Source of the DNA: Puccinia triticina
Taxonomy: Eukaryota > Basidiomycota > Pucciniomycetes > Pucciniales > Pucciniaceae
Assembly (NCBI RefSeq): GCF_026914185.1
Contig: NC_070568.1
Span: 5,849,501-5,913,500 of the forward strand
Direction: 5' to 3'
Length of the DNA: 64,000 nt
A program made the translations under genes and the position numbers. Positions 35,621 through 47,186 of the stretch are shown here, piece by piece. Within the stretch, counting starts at the first letter, position 1. Each line of letters begins with the position of its first letter. The notes below the pieces were generated by a model. That model saw nothing but the letters and a program-made list of their open reading frames with translations, was not told the origin of the DNA and made no database searches.

Positions 35621-37540
35621 TAACATAGAGCATGAAAATTGAAATTTTCCAAATTTATTTGCCTCAAAATTTCTTGGGACAAAAACTGAGCCGGGCCAAA
35701 ATGTAGACTTGAGCCCAAATGTGAAAAATTTAAACATTTGAACCCTCCACTATGTAGTTTTCAATTTTTGTGTACAGGGCAAAAAAAGTTGAAATTTTTC
35801 AAAATTGAGGCCCGTGGTACAGGCCCTTAAATAATTTTGGGTTTTGGATACATGGGGAAATCGGGGTTTTCCCAATTGGACCCGGTTTTTAGACCAAGCC
35901 TAGCAGCTCAATCACACCTGTGCTGCTTCATCTACCATGGCCAACTCAAACGCCAGCAAAATACATAGGGAGTTGAAAAATCGACTCCCATAAATTAATT
36001 TATTGACTCCCAAAACGTGTTTATGTTGTGGGGACCGTCTCACGAGGTCCAGACAGGGTCTGTGGGACCAAATTTTGACCCGCGCGAATTTTGGGAGTCG
36101 GAAAATTAATTCTGCTATCCAGAATGGGAGTTGGAATTTTAATTTCACAAAAAATGCCAAAAAATAAAGAAAAATTTATACCTCCTCACTGAGGCGCCCA
36201 AAGCCCCCCAAAATTTTACAGCAGTCAGAAAGTGCTCTTAAGAGCACATGGTGAGCTGCACGGCAGTATCACACCCCAGGAAATGGGTGTGCTACTGTGG
36301 GTCTAATTTTGGGGATTTCCTACTAAGGAAATCCGCCAAAGCATTAGCTATGTGCCCCAAAGCCCCCCAAAGTTTTACAGTGCGCAGAAATACTGCTGAA
36401 AAGAACCTTGTGAGCTTCTTGGAAGTAGCACACCCCAGGCAAGTTACGTGCAACTGGGGGTCTACTTTGGCGGATTTCCTACTAAGGATATCCGCCAGAA
36501 CCAGCTACTGTGCTGAAAAGTGCACCAAATTTTGGATCATCAAGTTAAATAATCTGTACTAGAACATTCAGCTGCAAGGCAGTAACCCACCAACAGAAAT
36601 AATTTTGAGTCAGCTGGGGCTTTTGGTCATACCTACAATGTGGTGAACAAGAGAGATCCCTGTGTAGAAATGTCAGGACCTCCGCTGCTCCAAGATGTTT
36701 CCCGGGTAAAGTCAGGTGATCTGGGAAACTCAGCTCCGCTCCGCAAGTACGTGTAGGGGCACAATGATCAAAGAGCGAGTAAACTAACGTATACATAACC
36801 GCAAAGACACATAGAAAAGCCGCAATAAACCATAAAATCCGCCATAAAGTACACAAAAGACAAACTCTGCAAGTCAAAACGACTCCGCCGCAAGTGGTAA
36901 AATCTCCGCCGTAAGGAATCTGTACCAGAGTAACAAGAATAACAAGAATAACCAGAATTCATGAAGAAAAACAAACATGAGATGATGGATTGGTGAAACT
37001 CTCCCCCCCCCCTCCGCACAAAAAGGAAAACAATGTGAGAAAGAAAACCATCCTCCTCCGCCCGCCCCTCACGCATGCCATCCGCCAAGCCCCGCTCCCA
37101 CAACCACACACGTCATCCGCCCATTCCGCTCTCACGCGGATCTTCTGTCAACATCGCCGCACGTCATCACCCTCCATCAGACTCCTCTCGCCTTAGCTTA
37201 CTCGCCCCTGTCTAGCCTTCAATTCCAGGATCCCACACGCCGCCTCCACCCCAGCTATGCCCGCTGATGTAGCCCGCTTTGGCTGCCACGGCTTCCCCCA
37301 GTCACAGCCTATACTATCCAGTCCGTGCCGGCCTGCTTAAGTTGAGTCCAGCTCCGCCGCCACCGCGCCATGGACATAGCCCCGCGCTCTGCCTCGTGGA
37401 CATATTCCGCACTGTGCCGCTCCGCGCCAGCCTTGCGGAATACGCAGCCTGCAACCTCCGCGAACCCGTGCGGACACTTCGGGTCCCCGACCCGGTTTTT
37501 AGCATCACAACAAATAATTGCCTCTGTTATATTTATTAGT

Positions 37541-37960
37541 CCCTCCACTGCAGTTATTGGTCCCTCTGCCACAGTAATTTGTGCCTATGCCACAGTAATT
37601 TGTCCCTATGCCACAGTTAGTAGTCCCTCTGCCAAATTGAATAGTGCCTCTGACACAGTTATTAGTCCCTTCGCCACAGTTATTAGTCCCCCCGCCACAT
37701 TTATTAGTCCCTCAACCACAGTTAATAGTGTGTCTGCCACAGATATTAGTCCCTCTGCCACATTTAATAGGCAGAGGGACTAATAGTTGGTGGAGGGACC
37801 AATAACTGTGGCAGGGGGACTGATAACTGTGGCAGAGGGACTAATAACTGTGTCAGAGGCACTATTCAATTTGGTGGAGGGACTACTAACTGTGGCAGAG
37901 GGACAAATGACTGTGGCAGAGGGACCAATAACTGTGGCAGAGGGACTAATAACCACCAGG
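37541..37960. repeat. mirror-ordered 21-bp minisatellite palindrome
   Basis: About eleven plus-oriented copies of TCCCTCTGCCACAGTTATTAG are followed, across a centre near 37775-37785, by nine or ten copies in inverse orientation. Unit variants (for example the AAATTGAATAG unit) recur in mirror order, so the array was duplicated as an inverted whole. 21 bp is seven codons, which keeps long Ser/Pro/Thr frames open on both strands; these are not genes. Confidence 0.85.
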
Positions 37961-38412
37961 GGGGATTTGGTGGCACTCTCTGGAGAGTTCCAAGCTGTAA
38001 TATCTGTTGGGAAGTCTGCCATATGTAACCAATGTCCTTATGCGTAACTCAGTCATGATTCAGCCAGATGTTTGTGTGCAACTTAAACTATTCCAAACTG
38101 TATTTAATGTTGTGACATCTGGTGATTTAACCTCAAACCAGGAGGCTGTGGCACTCTAGAGAGTTCCAGACCATAATTTCTTTCTGGAACCCTCAAAGAC
38201 TTCATCTGTTGCAGCAATGATCTAGAATTAGATTAACATAGAACTGGTACAGCAAGTTCAGAACCAGCACCTTCTTGCGCCACAAAATCTCAGTAGTGAG
38301 AAATTTTTGCAGGTCATGGAGATCCTGGGCTGGAGAGGTCTCAAATTCAACCAGCTTCAGCACAAGGGTGACATTGAGGTGTTTGATTTGGTTTTTTAAA
38401 TTCTCCTGGTGC

Positions 38413-38779
38413 CAGCAATGGGTAGTTATGTTACGTTACATTATTCACGTAATTTGGGTAACGTAACTACCCTCGTTACCCGCAGCTTCCCGTTACGTTA
38501 TTTGTAACGGGGTCTTTGCATGCCTTGCGCGTAACGTAACGGGCTCTTTTTTTGAGGTCGTTACTGCGCGTTATCCACCAGATAACGCGTAACGGTCCAA
38601 AATTGGCCGTTATCGGGCGTTATATGGCGCTCCGCAGGCGCCAGTAACGTAACAAACACCAATATTTTTCTGTCACGTTCCAGTGGTACCGTAACGCACT
38701 GCCGTTACGAATAACGGTAACGATAACGGCTGAAAAATCGTTACGTTACCGTTATTGGCAACATAACTACCCACCGTTG
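38413..38779. mobile_element. GTTACG-rich MITE with 7-bp TSD CTGGTGC
   Basis: Flanked by CTGGTGC on both sides (38406-38412 and 38780-38786). Terminal repeats are CAGCAATGGGTAGTTATGTT on the left and CAACGGTGGGTAGTTATGTT when the right end is read inward. The interior is dense in GTTACG and CGTAAC words and can fold back on itself. It is nested in the 5.4-kb element. Confidence 0.75.
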
Positions 38780-39031
38780 CTGGTGCCTAGAAGGAGCTGC
38801 ATTTAATGCCTGCTCTCCACGGTCCAAAGCCATTTCATGAGTGTGGCTCTGGGTCTCAGGTGCAGTTGCTTAATTTTCAGCCTTCCACAGTGTCCAAATA
38901 CTCAGTCTTGATGCTTGACTTTTTTTTCCTCAAATTGGTTTTTCACTCTTTCATATTTCTTTTCACTACTCTCTGTGCAAGGGAGACTTTGAGTGGAGTT
39001 CCAGGAAATAAAATTTAGCCTTTCTGTGAGT

Positions 39032-39277
39032 TTATTCTAGTAGATTTGAAGAAAAGAGCTCTGATAGAGGAGTGTTGATAGTGGGTTTTTTTTTATTGTT
39101 ACCTCTAGATCTGATTGGTGCAAAGTCAATGTACTTTTGTCTTGAAAAATCTAGAATGATCAGAACCATTGGCCATCTCTTGAAAGGAACTGTCCTGCCA
39201 ATCAAATCACAAGAATACCATTTTTGAGAGTCATGCTCCGGTGAGGCAGGAAAATTGTGAAGCTGTGGAACAGTCAT
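39032..39277 (-). pseudogene. possible retroelement integrase remnant
   Basis: An 81-codon frame contains WYSCDLIGRTVPF followed by VLIILDFSRQKYIDFAPI, resembling the first catalytic-Asp part of a retroviral-type integrase core (WxxDLIG... D.SR). No other parts of a retroelement were recognised beside it, so this is a weak call. Confidence 0.35.
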
Positions 39278-39394
39278 TTGTTGGAGTTGGTAGTCTCACC
39301 AGCTCATGAGAATGGTCTCCCCATTCTGCAATCCAAGTGTTATATGTACATACAATGTATTACCTTTGTGATTACACATTCATGTGTGTAGGGA

Positions 39395-39830
39395 GTGCAC
39401 ATCTCAATGGCTGGTACAACCCATCCATTGAGGGGAGTACCCACTCCCTTTGATGGCAGTACAGCCCAGCAAAGGGAGTGTGAAATCCTCTTGATGGCTG
39501 GATTTTACCGCCAATCGAAGGGAGTACACATTCCCTTTGACAGCCAGGTTGTATATACTGGACATCAAAGGGTGTATTTACTCCCTTTGATGGCAGGCAC
39601 AACCCAAACATTGAGATAAGCTCACACTCCGTTTGTTGGCTGGGCTGTACCGGCCATTGAAGGTAGTGGGTGCTGCTCGTGATGGCTGGTTTGTACCAGC
39701 CATTGAAGGGTGCACATACCCCCTTCGATGCCTGGTACAACTCTGCTGTCAAAGGGAGTGGGTACCCTCTTGATGGCTGGGTTGTACAAGCCATTAATGG
39801 GCACCCTGCCTTCAATTTCTGGGACAACCC
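39395..39830. repeat. array of GATGGCTGG palindromes
   Basis: Imperfect tandem units alternate two palindromes: GATGGCTGGTTTGTACCAGC followed by CATT, and AGGGAGTGGGTACTCCCT-like segments. About six units are visible. The spacing and palindrome-linker plan mirror the GATGACCAGT array at 34.5 kb although the sequences differ. Confidence 0.75.
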
Positions 39831-41355
39831 CAACCTGGCTGACGGACTTGAAGGGAGGCTCCCTGCAATAGCCAAGTTCGGCGATGAGGCTATAACATGC
39901 TTCTCGCCTCACTGCAAATTTTGGTTGTCTCAAGATAGAGACAGATGTCATCTGGTCCAGCAAAATGTTTGGCCAAATATTGTGGCGGCAAATTGCACAG
40001 TTTGGCCCCCATTTTAATTTTATGGACATTGATAAATTCATGCCATTGAATTATGGGGGCACACCCACACCCTTTAAAAAAAGGGTGACTGATCTGCCTG
40101 AAAGAAACCTGCGCAAAGTGTCAATTGGCACCATTTTATCTCACACATTTTATATCTGCTGTCCTGCCCACCTCTTCCTCCCTCATAAACTTAGAGTTGT
40201 AACAGGAGGTGTCTTTTTCCAAAATTACAATCTACATGATATTTGACTGTTTTGAGTCAATAAAAATTGATTATTTTCACTTTGCAATACTCAGCAGAAG
40301 GTCTCTGTTACACGCATGAGGCTCCCTGTAGACTTGAGTCTGGCAGACACTTGGACAACACCCACATAGTCCAAATAAAGAAGGTGCAATCATTAAGAAC
40401 AGCAAAAAATCTTTGGTTTTGAGCTGGATGTGACCACAAGAATAGATGGAAAGCTGAAAGTTTCTTCTACACTATTTCCCAGATAAGGAAAACAAATGCA
40501 TCATACTCCCAGCAGGTCTCATGATGAGTTACACATGAGAGTAGAAATGGGTTGCAGCTGAACTTATCACTGACATATGACTGACATCAGACAACATGAC
40601 TGACAGAATTATGGCTTGGCAATCTCTGGAGAGTGCCACCAAATCCCCCCTGGTGAACTATGGTGGAGGCAATTAGTAGTAGATATGACCAAAAGCCCCA
40701 GCTGACCCAAAATTATTTCTGTTGGTGGGCTACCGCCTTGCAGCTAAATGTTTTAGTACAGATTACTTAACTTGATGATCCAAAATTTGGTGCACTTTGC
40801 AGCACAGTAGCTGGTTCTGGTGGATATCCTTAGTAGGAAATCCGCCAAATTAGACCCCCAGTTGCACGTGACTTGCCTGGGGTGTGCTACTGCCAAGAAG
40901 CTCACAAGGTTCTTTTCAGCGGTATTTCTGCGCACTGTAAAACATTGGGGGGCTTTGGGGCACATAGCTAATGCTTTGGCGGATTTCCTTAGTAGGAAAT
41001 CCCCAAAATTAGACCCACAGTAGCACACCCATTTCCTGGGGTGTGCTACTGCCGTGCAGCTCACCATGTGCTCTTAAGAGCATTTTCTGACTGCTGTAAA
41101 TTTTTGGGGGGCTTTGGGCGCCTCAGTGAGGAGGTATAAATTTTTCTTTATTTTTTGGCATTTTTTGTGAAATTAAAATTCTGACTCCCATTCTGGATAG
41201 CGAAATTAATTTTCCGACTCCCAAAATCTGCGCGGGTAAAAATTTGGTCCCGCAGACCCTGTCTGGACGTCGTAAGACGGTCCCTGCAATGTAAACACGT
41301 TTTGGGAGTCGATAAATTAATTTATGGGAGTCGATTTTTCAACTCCCAATACATA

Positions 41356-41924
41356 TTGTGTTGTGAAAAAAGCTTGGACAATTTTCCAAAATCAGACCTG
41401 CACCGGAAAGTTCAAAAGCTACAATTTTGGGGTCAGGGAGGCACTGGTAGCTGGATATGAGTAGAATCTGTGAGTGAACCCCATTTTTGGCGTACATCAA
41501 GTGAAGTTGGTGTTTTTGTGATGGAGGGGGGGATTACCCAAATGTCCAAGAATTATTCATCTTCTTACCATTCAAAACTTGCAAGGGAACACCTGTACAT
41601 AGACCGCACCTTAATCACTTAACCTGTGCGCAGTTGTCAAGTAAATGTTTTTCCTGGCCAAAACCATTTTGGATTGCTACCACACCTGGACTGCTACCTA
41701 CTGTCGTGATTGTACTGCTGCCCAATCAAGCACCAGCAAGGACAGGATACAGTTGCAAGTTTCAAGCTTCCTCTCATTCCAAACTTGCAAGGGACAAAAA
41801 CTGCGGTTGACACCTCGGGGAAGCATTAGATGAAATAAACAGAGGAATGTTTCCGTTCAGGTCTCATTTCCTTGACCTACTAATTTATTTTCCAAAAAGA
41901 GATACAGAGGTTTGGTTAACACCA
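41356..41924. other. flank between large transposon and secreted-protein gene
   Basis: No gene recognised. The last 100 bases are probably the leader of the gene starting at 41925. Confidence 0.4.
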
Positions 41925-43767
41925 ATGAATATTTCCCTACTTTTATTCCTTCTAGCCCTTTCCAAGGTTCACTGGATCCTGGCAGGCAGTTCTAAAGTCC
42001 TCATCAATCTAGACCCATCAAACAGCTTAAATGAAGCCGTTGAGGGGCAAAGGCAGTCCATCATGGGAGGAACTCACCCGCAAACCTCATCCCCATTATT
42101 GCTCTTTCCCACTTCAACAAGTTCTCAATTGGAGGAAAGTGGTAATGTTCCACCTTCAGAACACCCGCAGATAGCTCCACCAGAGGTATTGAGTCGTTCA
42201 AGTAAGTGAACTTCCACTTTATATTTCTCGCAAAGGCTGGAGAATGAAAAAAAATGTAACTGATTCCTGATGAATCTTCCCATCACAGGTCGTGCCCTTT
42301 CTGATGATTCTATAGCAGGCCGCAAGAGGCTATCAATTTGGCAGTTGGTTTCTCAGGGAGAAGAAGACTCTAACTTCCCCCAGCATGTTTCAAAAAAACT
42401 AGCTTCTGATCTAGGTTTATCCTTGGGTCCTTTCGGACAGAGAGAGTCACAACTTTCTCTGAGTTCATCGGAGTATACATCAGAGAAACAGCAAGATAAT
42501 GGTAAATAAGTTTGATCAAGCTGCTATAAGCATACCACAGAACGCAGCACTATCTAACACCATATGTCATTGTTATGCTCAAGTTGCTGTCCCCAGTCAT
42601 TTTGCGCAGAGAGAACCCCAACTCTCTCTTGGTCCATCGGAGCATACATCAGGGAAACAGCAAGAAGATAATGGTAATTAATTTTGAGAAAGCCCCTATA
42701 AGCATAGCACAGAATGCAGCACCATCTAGCACCATAAATAATTTTTTACACAGAAGTTGATACCCAAGGCCTTCCCGGACAGAGAGAGATCCAACTTTCT
42801 ATGATTCCATCAGAATAGACATTGGAGAAGCAGCATGATAATGGTAAATAATTTTGATAAAGCCGCAATATTACGGTTACCACTGAATGCAGCACTCGCT
42901 AATACCATACACATTATTTTTGCACAAGTTGATGTCCCAAACAAGCTCCAAGAAGTGGATAGCATGATGGAAAATAAAGGCCAGAAATCTCCGGGTGAGG
43001 ATAGATATGGAAATCTGACTGAATCTAGCCCTATGAACACAGAAAAAGCAGTCAGAGAATATGAGCTAGAAGGCGTTAATGCAGCTTTCTGGGCTTGGGT
43101 TTGGGTAATTTGGGAACATGTTGGACAATCTGCAACTTCAGAAGTAGAAACCTACCTCAAACCACACATGGCGGATTTGAAATCTTGGTTTTTTCCTAAA
43201 GATAAATCATATCCGAATCCCCAAACAGAAAAAATGGGAGAAAACTCTGGTAGTGACTGTCAAAACAATCAGATCAACATATTTGCTTCTTTTTTGTGGG
43301 CCGTGCATATTAGGGTGCTTGAGATTCTTGTTGTTCAACAACCCAGTCTTGCTCAAGAACCCAATCGCATTACAAATCCCAGTAAGTATTATTGGGAAGA
43401 ACAGAGTGGCTTGATCACGTGGTTTTTTTTGTTTATGAAGCTGTTCAACAATCCTGAAGCAATTACATCATTGAATGACCCAGAAAGTTACGAGTCTTTG
43501 ATTGTCAAAAAGGGCAGGGTGGTGTGTGAAAAGGTCTTGAAAGCTATTCATTCCAAGCCAGGTTCAGAAAACTGCTACCAGACCTTTTTTCCGGCATATT
43601 CAAGAAAGTATTTATTTTCTTTGGAGGGTGACTTACTTATTAGTGACGCGGTTGTACACCTCATTGGCTTTTACTACAAAAACACAAACTTCAAAAAATG
43701 GAATTACGCTTTTAAAGGACAGGACATGGATTTGGTTGTCAAATTGGAAGACCTGGGAACAGCTTGA
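41925..43767 (+). CDS. predicted secreted protein (rust effector candidate)
   Basis: Proposed exons 41925-42201, 42289-42501, 42584-42673 and 42929-43767 give 472 residues, all introns phase 1. The N-terminus MNISLLLFLLALSKVHWILA is a clear signal peptide, with likely cleavage after Ala or Gly around residues 20-22. A Ser/Pro/Gln-rich linker follows, with a repeated exon (QLSLSSSEYTS... / QLSLGPSEHTS...). The large last exon encodes a helix-rich, Trp-rich domain of about 230 residues. No known domain or enzyme motif is seen. After the TGA at 43765-43767 the same frame continues without another stop to 44538. That piece ends in a segment similar to the end of the first domain, so the TGA may be a nonsense mutation in a longer two-domain protein. 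Confidence 0.6.
42430..42928 (+). repeat. three tandem copies of an exon-intron unit (about 165 bp)
   Basis: Each unit has an exon (CAGAGAGAG...CAGCAAGATAATG) and the following intron (GTAAATAAGTTTGATCAAGC... to CAAG). Copies start near 42434, 42602 and 42775. The third copy's exon has TAG where copy 1 has TAT, and the gene model skips it. Confidence 0.75.
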
Positions 43768-44640
43768 ACAGACAGGCCAGAGTGGTTTTTCCCACCTGAA
43801 TTGAATCTGATACCCTGGAAGAATGACTGCACTCAAGAATTCCCATTGTTTGGCCCAAATGATCTGATGAGCCCTTGCTATAACTTCATGGAATTCATCC
43901 AGCCAATTCCTCCTCCCAAACCAAAGTGTCAGCTGTGGAAGATAGGCAATAATGAGCAATTCCACATGTCCAAAATTTGTCTTGTGAATAGTGTACCGGA
44001 ATTTCACAAAAGGTTAAAAATAATTGCAAGTTCAAATCTATGGGGAACAACACAATTGATGCCAGAAATGGAGCCTGATTCTAGATCAATTAGACCTACA
44101 GAAAGCTGGCTTTCCTGCTATTGGGATTATGCCTTAAATATAGAAAATAAAAAAATTAGACCCATTGGGTTGTCATATCCTGAAATCAAAACAAGATTGC
44201 TCCTGCTGTTTGAATTCATTTGGGAACTCAATGGAAAAGTCCTTCAACTCATGGGTGCAGAAATGCATGAAGAACCATTCTTAAAGGAGCAGAAAATGAT
44301 GCAACTATATTTTGAATTCCTCATGAATAGAAAAGAGGCAGAAAATTTTCACCCAGAAAGTCTTCCTAAAGACCACAGTTGTGCAGTGAATTTTTTCAAG
44401 AGATATCTCCAATATGATGTGATGACATCTGTTTTGCTTACAGATCTTGAGAAAATGATTAATCAATTAGAACATTCAACCAACCTCAATACAAGCTTGT
44501 ATAAAAAATGTATCTTTGCAAGACAGGAGTGCGTCTGATTGGAACATACCACAAAAATGTTAATTTTGAAAAATGGAAAAAAAAAATCATTTCAGATTTG
44601 TTCTTTCTATTTTTGGTTCAGAATTTAAGCTCTCCACAAA
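43768..44640 (+). pseudogene. probable second domain of the secreted protein
   Basis: Continues in frame with the exon ending at 43767 and encodes 256 codons (FPLFGPNDLMSPCYNF, PTESWLSCYWDYALN). At 44536-44538 the frame ends TGA, but the next frame carries VRLIGTYHKNVNFEKWKK. This matches VHLIGFYYKNTNFKKWNY at the end of the first domain. A frameshift near 44525 and the upstream TGA are therefore both likely lesions. If the first domain is the full protein, this is a decayed duplicate. Confidence 0.5.
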
Positions 44641-44666
44641 ATTGCAATTTTTATGCAAGAAATTTA

Positions 44667-45052
44667 GGCCCCGTTTGGCACCGATATAATTATAGGTGAT
44701 ATAATTGCTGACTAATTCAATAAAAAATACAAAATTCAACATAAAGCCTCCAGATTTTTTTTGTAGGCAACCTAAAGTGCTGGTCTCTTCAACTGTGAAC
44801 CCAGAATCAACTTATCCAGCCATCTTCAGCATCATAATACCATTATATCACTTCATATTGGTCAAAAGTGATATAATGGTATTATGGTGCTGAAGATGGC
44901 TGAATCAGTTGAATCTGATTTCAAAGTTGAAGAGACCAGCACTTTAGGTTGCCTACAAAAAAAATTTGGAGGCTTTATGTTGAATTTTCTATTTTTTATT
45001 GAATTAATCAGCAATTATATCACCTATAATTATATTGGTGCCAAACGGGGCC
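44667..45052. mobile_element. Tourist-like MITE, TIR GGCCCCGTTTGGCACC, TSD TTA
   Basis: 386-bp near-perfect palindrome from GGCCCCGTTTGGCACC to GGTGCCAAACGGGGCC, flanked by TTA on each side (44664-44666, 45053-45055). The 3-bp TTA duplication fits PIF/Harbinger. The long stem pairs over most of the element. No coding capacity. Confidence 0.9.
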
Positions 45053-45468
45053 TTAACCCCTCAACTGAAATCATGTCAACTACTTCCATGGAAAGAACCA
45101 ATGAAAACAAAAACATCCAACAAGCCAATCCTAACATCAACCAATAGTTTTTCATTCCACCCAGCAAATTGATGGAAACAATTCACAATGCTTGTGTTTT
45201 ACTAAATTGATTCTTTCACCTAAGCTCACCTGCATTTCAAAGAGGGGGCTCTGGTTTGATGATGACTTGTTTCCTTCAGTCTTTACAGTTTATTTTGATT
45301 CTCAAAGCCACATAAAACTGAAAATCATGTATCCTCTGGGCTCTGGCACTATATCACTTAATTTCCCTTCAGAGACTATATGTTTTCATGTGAATGTTAA
45401 GAAAGCAACTCGGAGTCAAACTATATATTATTTCATGTTTCAAAATGCCCTATCCTCTCTTTCATCTG
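45053..45468. other. intergenic, nothing recognised
   Basis: AT-rich DNA between the MITE and the myosin remnant. An open frame at 45192-45494 shows no domain. Confidence 0.35.
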
Positions 45469-46466
45469 TCACGCTTCAATCATTTTTCTCATAGATCCTT
45501 TTGTTCTCACATATTTTGGTATTCCACCTACAAGACTTCCTGAAGTTCTGAACCTACAAAACACATTTTTTAACTCCTTATCATCGAGATCGGTGTTGTA
45601 CAATCTTCCATGAACGACAGAGACAAACCATTTGAAGAGACTGCTGTAGATGTATTTTGTCACGGAATCTCGTACACTGATCGCAGCGGCGGCGCTCAAG
45701 GAGGTGACGATCTTTTCGGACCGAGTGATGATTTGCTTTTTGATGGTCCATTTTTTGAATTCGCCAAGTTCGATCTCAAGCAAATTACATGCTAGAACCA
45801 GACTGGGATCATCGTCGTTCAGCGAGGCATCTGTCCGGGCAGCATTGATTTCGATGTTTCCAAGATGAAGCAAGGCGGCCAATAGCTTGAAGATGGCCCA
45901 TTGCTGCGTCATCCCAATACCGACTGTACTGAGGGCTTCTTGAGTCAATCCGAATTCTATTTATCATCGACACTAGCAATCTTTTCCGCACTCGGTCCAC
46001 CCTGGTTAAGATAATGGAACTTGCTGATCGAGTCTAGACCAAGCTGTTTTCGCTCCGCTTGTGGTGTGCCAGCAATCAGCTGATAAAAGATGTGGTAGTT
46101 TCGTTCGGTTTCAGGCTGGTAAACTAGACGTGATCGCTCCAGTAGATACATTCGAATCTTTGCTCCCACAATATTTTGCTCGTTGTCAAAAAGGATTTCT
46201 ATGTACTTTCCGAATCGGGACGAGTTGTCATTTCGAGCGGTTTTGGCATTCCCGAAAGCTTCCATGATTGGATTTGCGGCTAGAATTTGTTCTTCAACCT
46301 CTGTCATACCCGATCCCTCTGCTCCCTGGGGATTGGGAAGAAAACATGTTAAGTTTAAACTCGGACTTTGAGTTAAACTTTATGCATATGGGTATGCATA
46401 AAAGTACATGACGATCAATCGGAACTCCGCTCCCGAAACCTTCGGACGACCAACTTTCAGATCTTA

Positions 46467-47186
46467 GGCCCCGTTTGGCACCTACCTCACCTCACTGACA
46501 ATCACCAGCACAACTTGCTCGGCAATCCAAGCGACGAGACCAACACGAACACTGACACTGACACCGAATCAGATTCTAGCATATCGACGAATTCTTCCAA
46601 CGCCAACACTTTGCTGCGACTGCAAGTAATCCGACCCGTCTTCATTCATGTTGACATCGGATTGACTTGAGCTTTGAGTTTCTGACCGGGAGGCGGACTG
46701 ACTTTGAGATGCCGGACCAATAGCTTCTTGTAAAAGAGAAGGGTGAAGATTCTGAGGAAGTTGTCTGGTTGGGGTGGATTGTTGTTCAGATTGCTGCAAT
46801 ACGGCCGGAGTGGTACCAGTACCAGCAGACGGGACAAGCGGGTGAGGACCGAAAGCTGCAGGGTTATTCGAACTCCATGGATTGAATGACGGCATGCTGA
46901 GTTGGTGAGGCAAGTTGATCGAGTTGTGTAGTGTAGGTGGCAGATGAAAACCGTGTAAGTGGGTGGGTGTTGTGTACAGGAGGGTGCCGATATGACTCCA
47001 AATACACCCCCAGGGGTACTATATGGGAAATGGCGGGGATCATGAGGAGTCATGAGCCAAGCGGTGATGACCCTCATCACTTTCCAAATCTGCCAAACAT
47101 GTGAATGATATGATATGGGCCTTGGTAAGGCCCGGTTATGAAAAAGGGGTGGTTATTACATAACATCATGGGTGCCAAACGGGGCC
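46467..47186. mobile_element. 720-bp element, TIR GGCCCCGTTTGGCACC, TSD TTA
   Basis: Same 16-bp terminal repeats and TTA duplication (46464-46466, 47187-47189) as the MITE at 44667, but almost twice the length and with a different interior. It contains a minus-strand Ser/Pro/Gln-rich frame (46569-46913), possibly captured sequence. It splits the myosin remnant. Confidence 0.85.

Larger units (their letters stand above)
35968..41347. mobile_element. 5.4-kb DNA transposon with long inverted arms and 8-bp TSD
   Basis: Ends GGGAGTTGAAAAATCGACTC on the left and its reverse complement on the right. Each is flanked directly by AATACATA (35960-35967 and 41348-41355), a perfect 8-bp target duplication as in hAT-type elements. 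Inverted arms of about 670 bp (about 35968-36645 and 40680-41347) match with scattered differences. A further matching piece lies at 37955-38000 against 40630-40670, so about 1.3 kb was inserted into the left arm. The subterminal region repeats GACTCCC several times and has the palindrome ATAAATTAATTTAT. No transposase was recognised inside, so it is probably non-autonomous. It carries a minisatellite palindrome, a MITE, an integrase-like remnant and a palindromic array. Confidence 0.85.

Noticed and set aside
37279..38047. Long Ser/Pro/Thr-rich and Gly/Val/Glu-rich frames on both strands
   Set aside because: The 21-bp unit is a multiple of three, so all frames stay open by repeat geometry. 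Both arms of the palindrome behave alike.
36248..41067. Matching 104-codon frames MVSCTAV... at 36248 (+) and 41067 (-)
   Set aside because: These are the two inverted arms of the 5.4-kb transposon read from each end. Frame conservation reflects arm identity, and no domain is visible.
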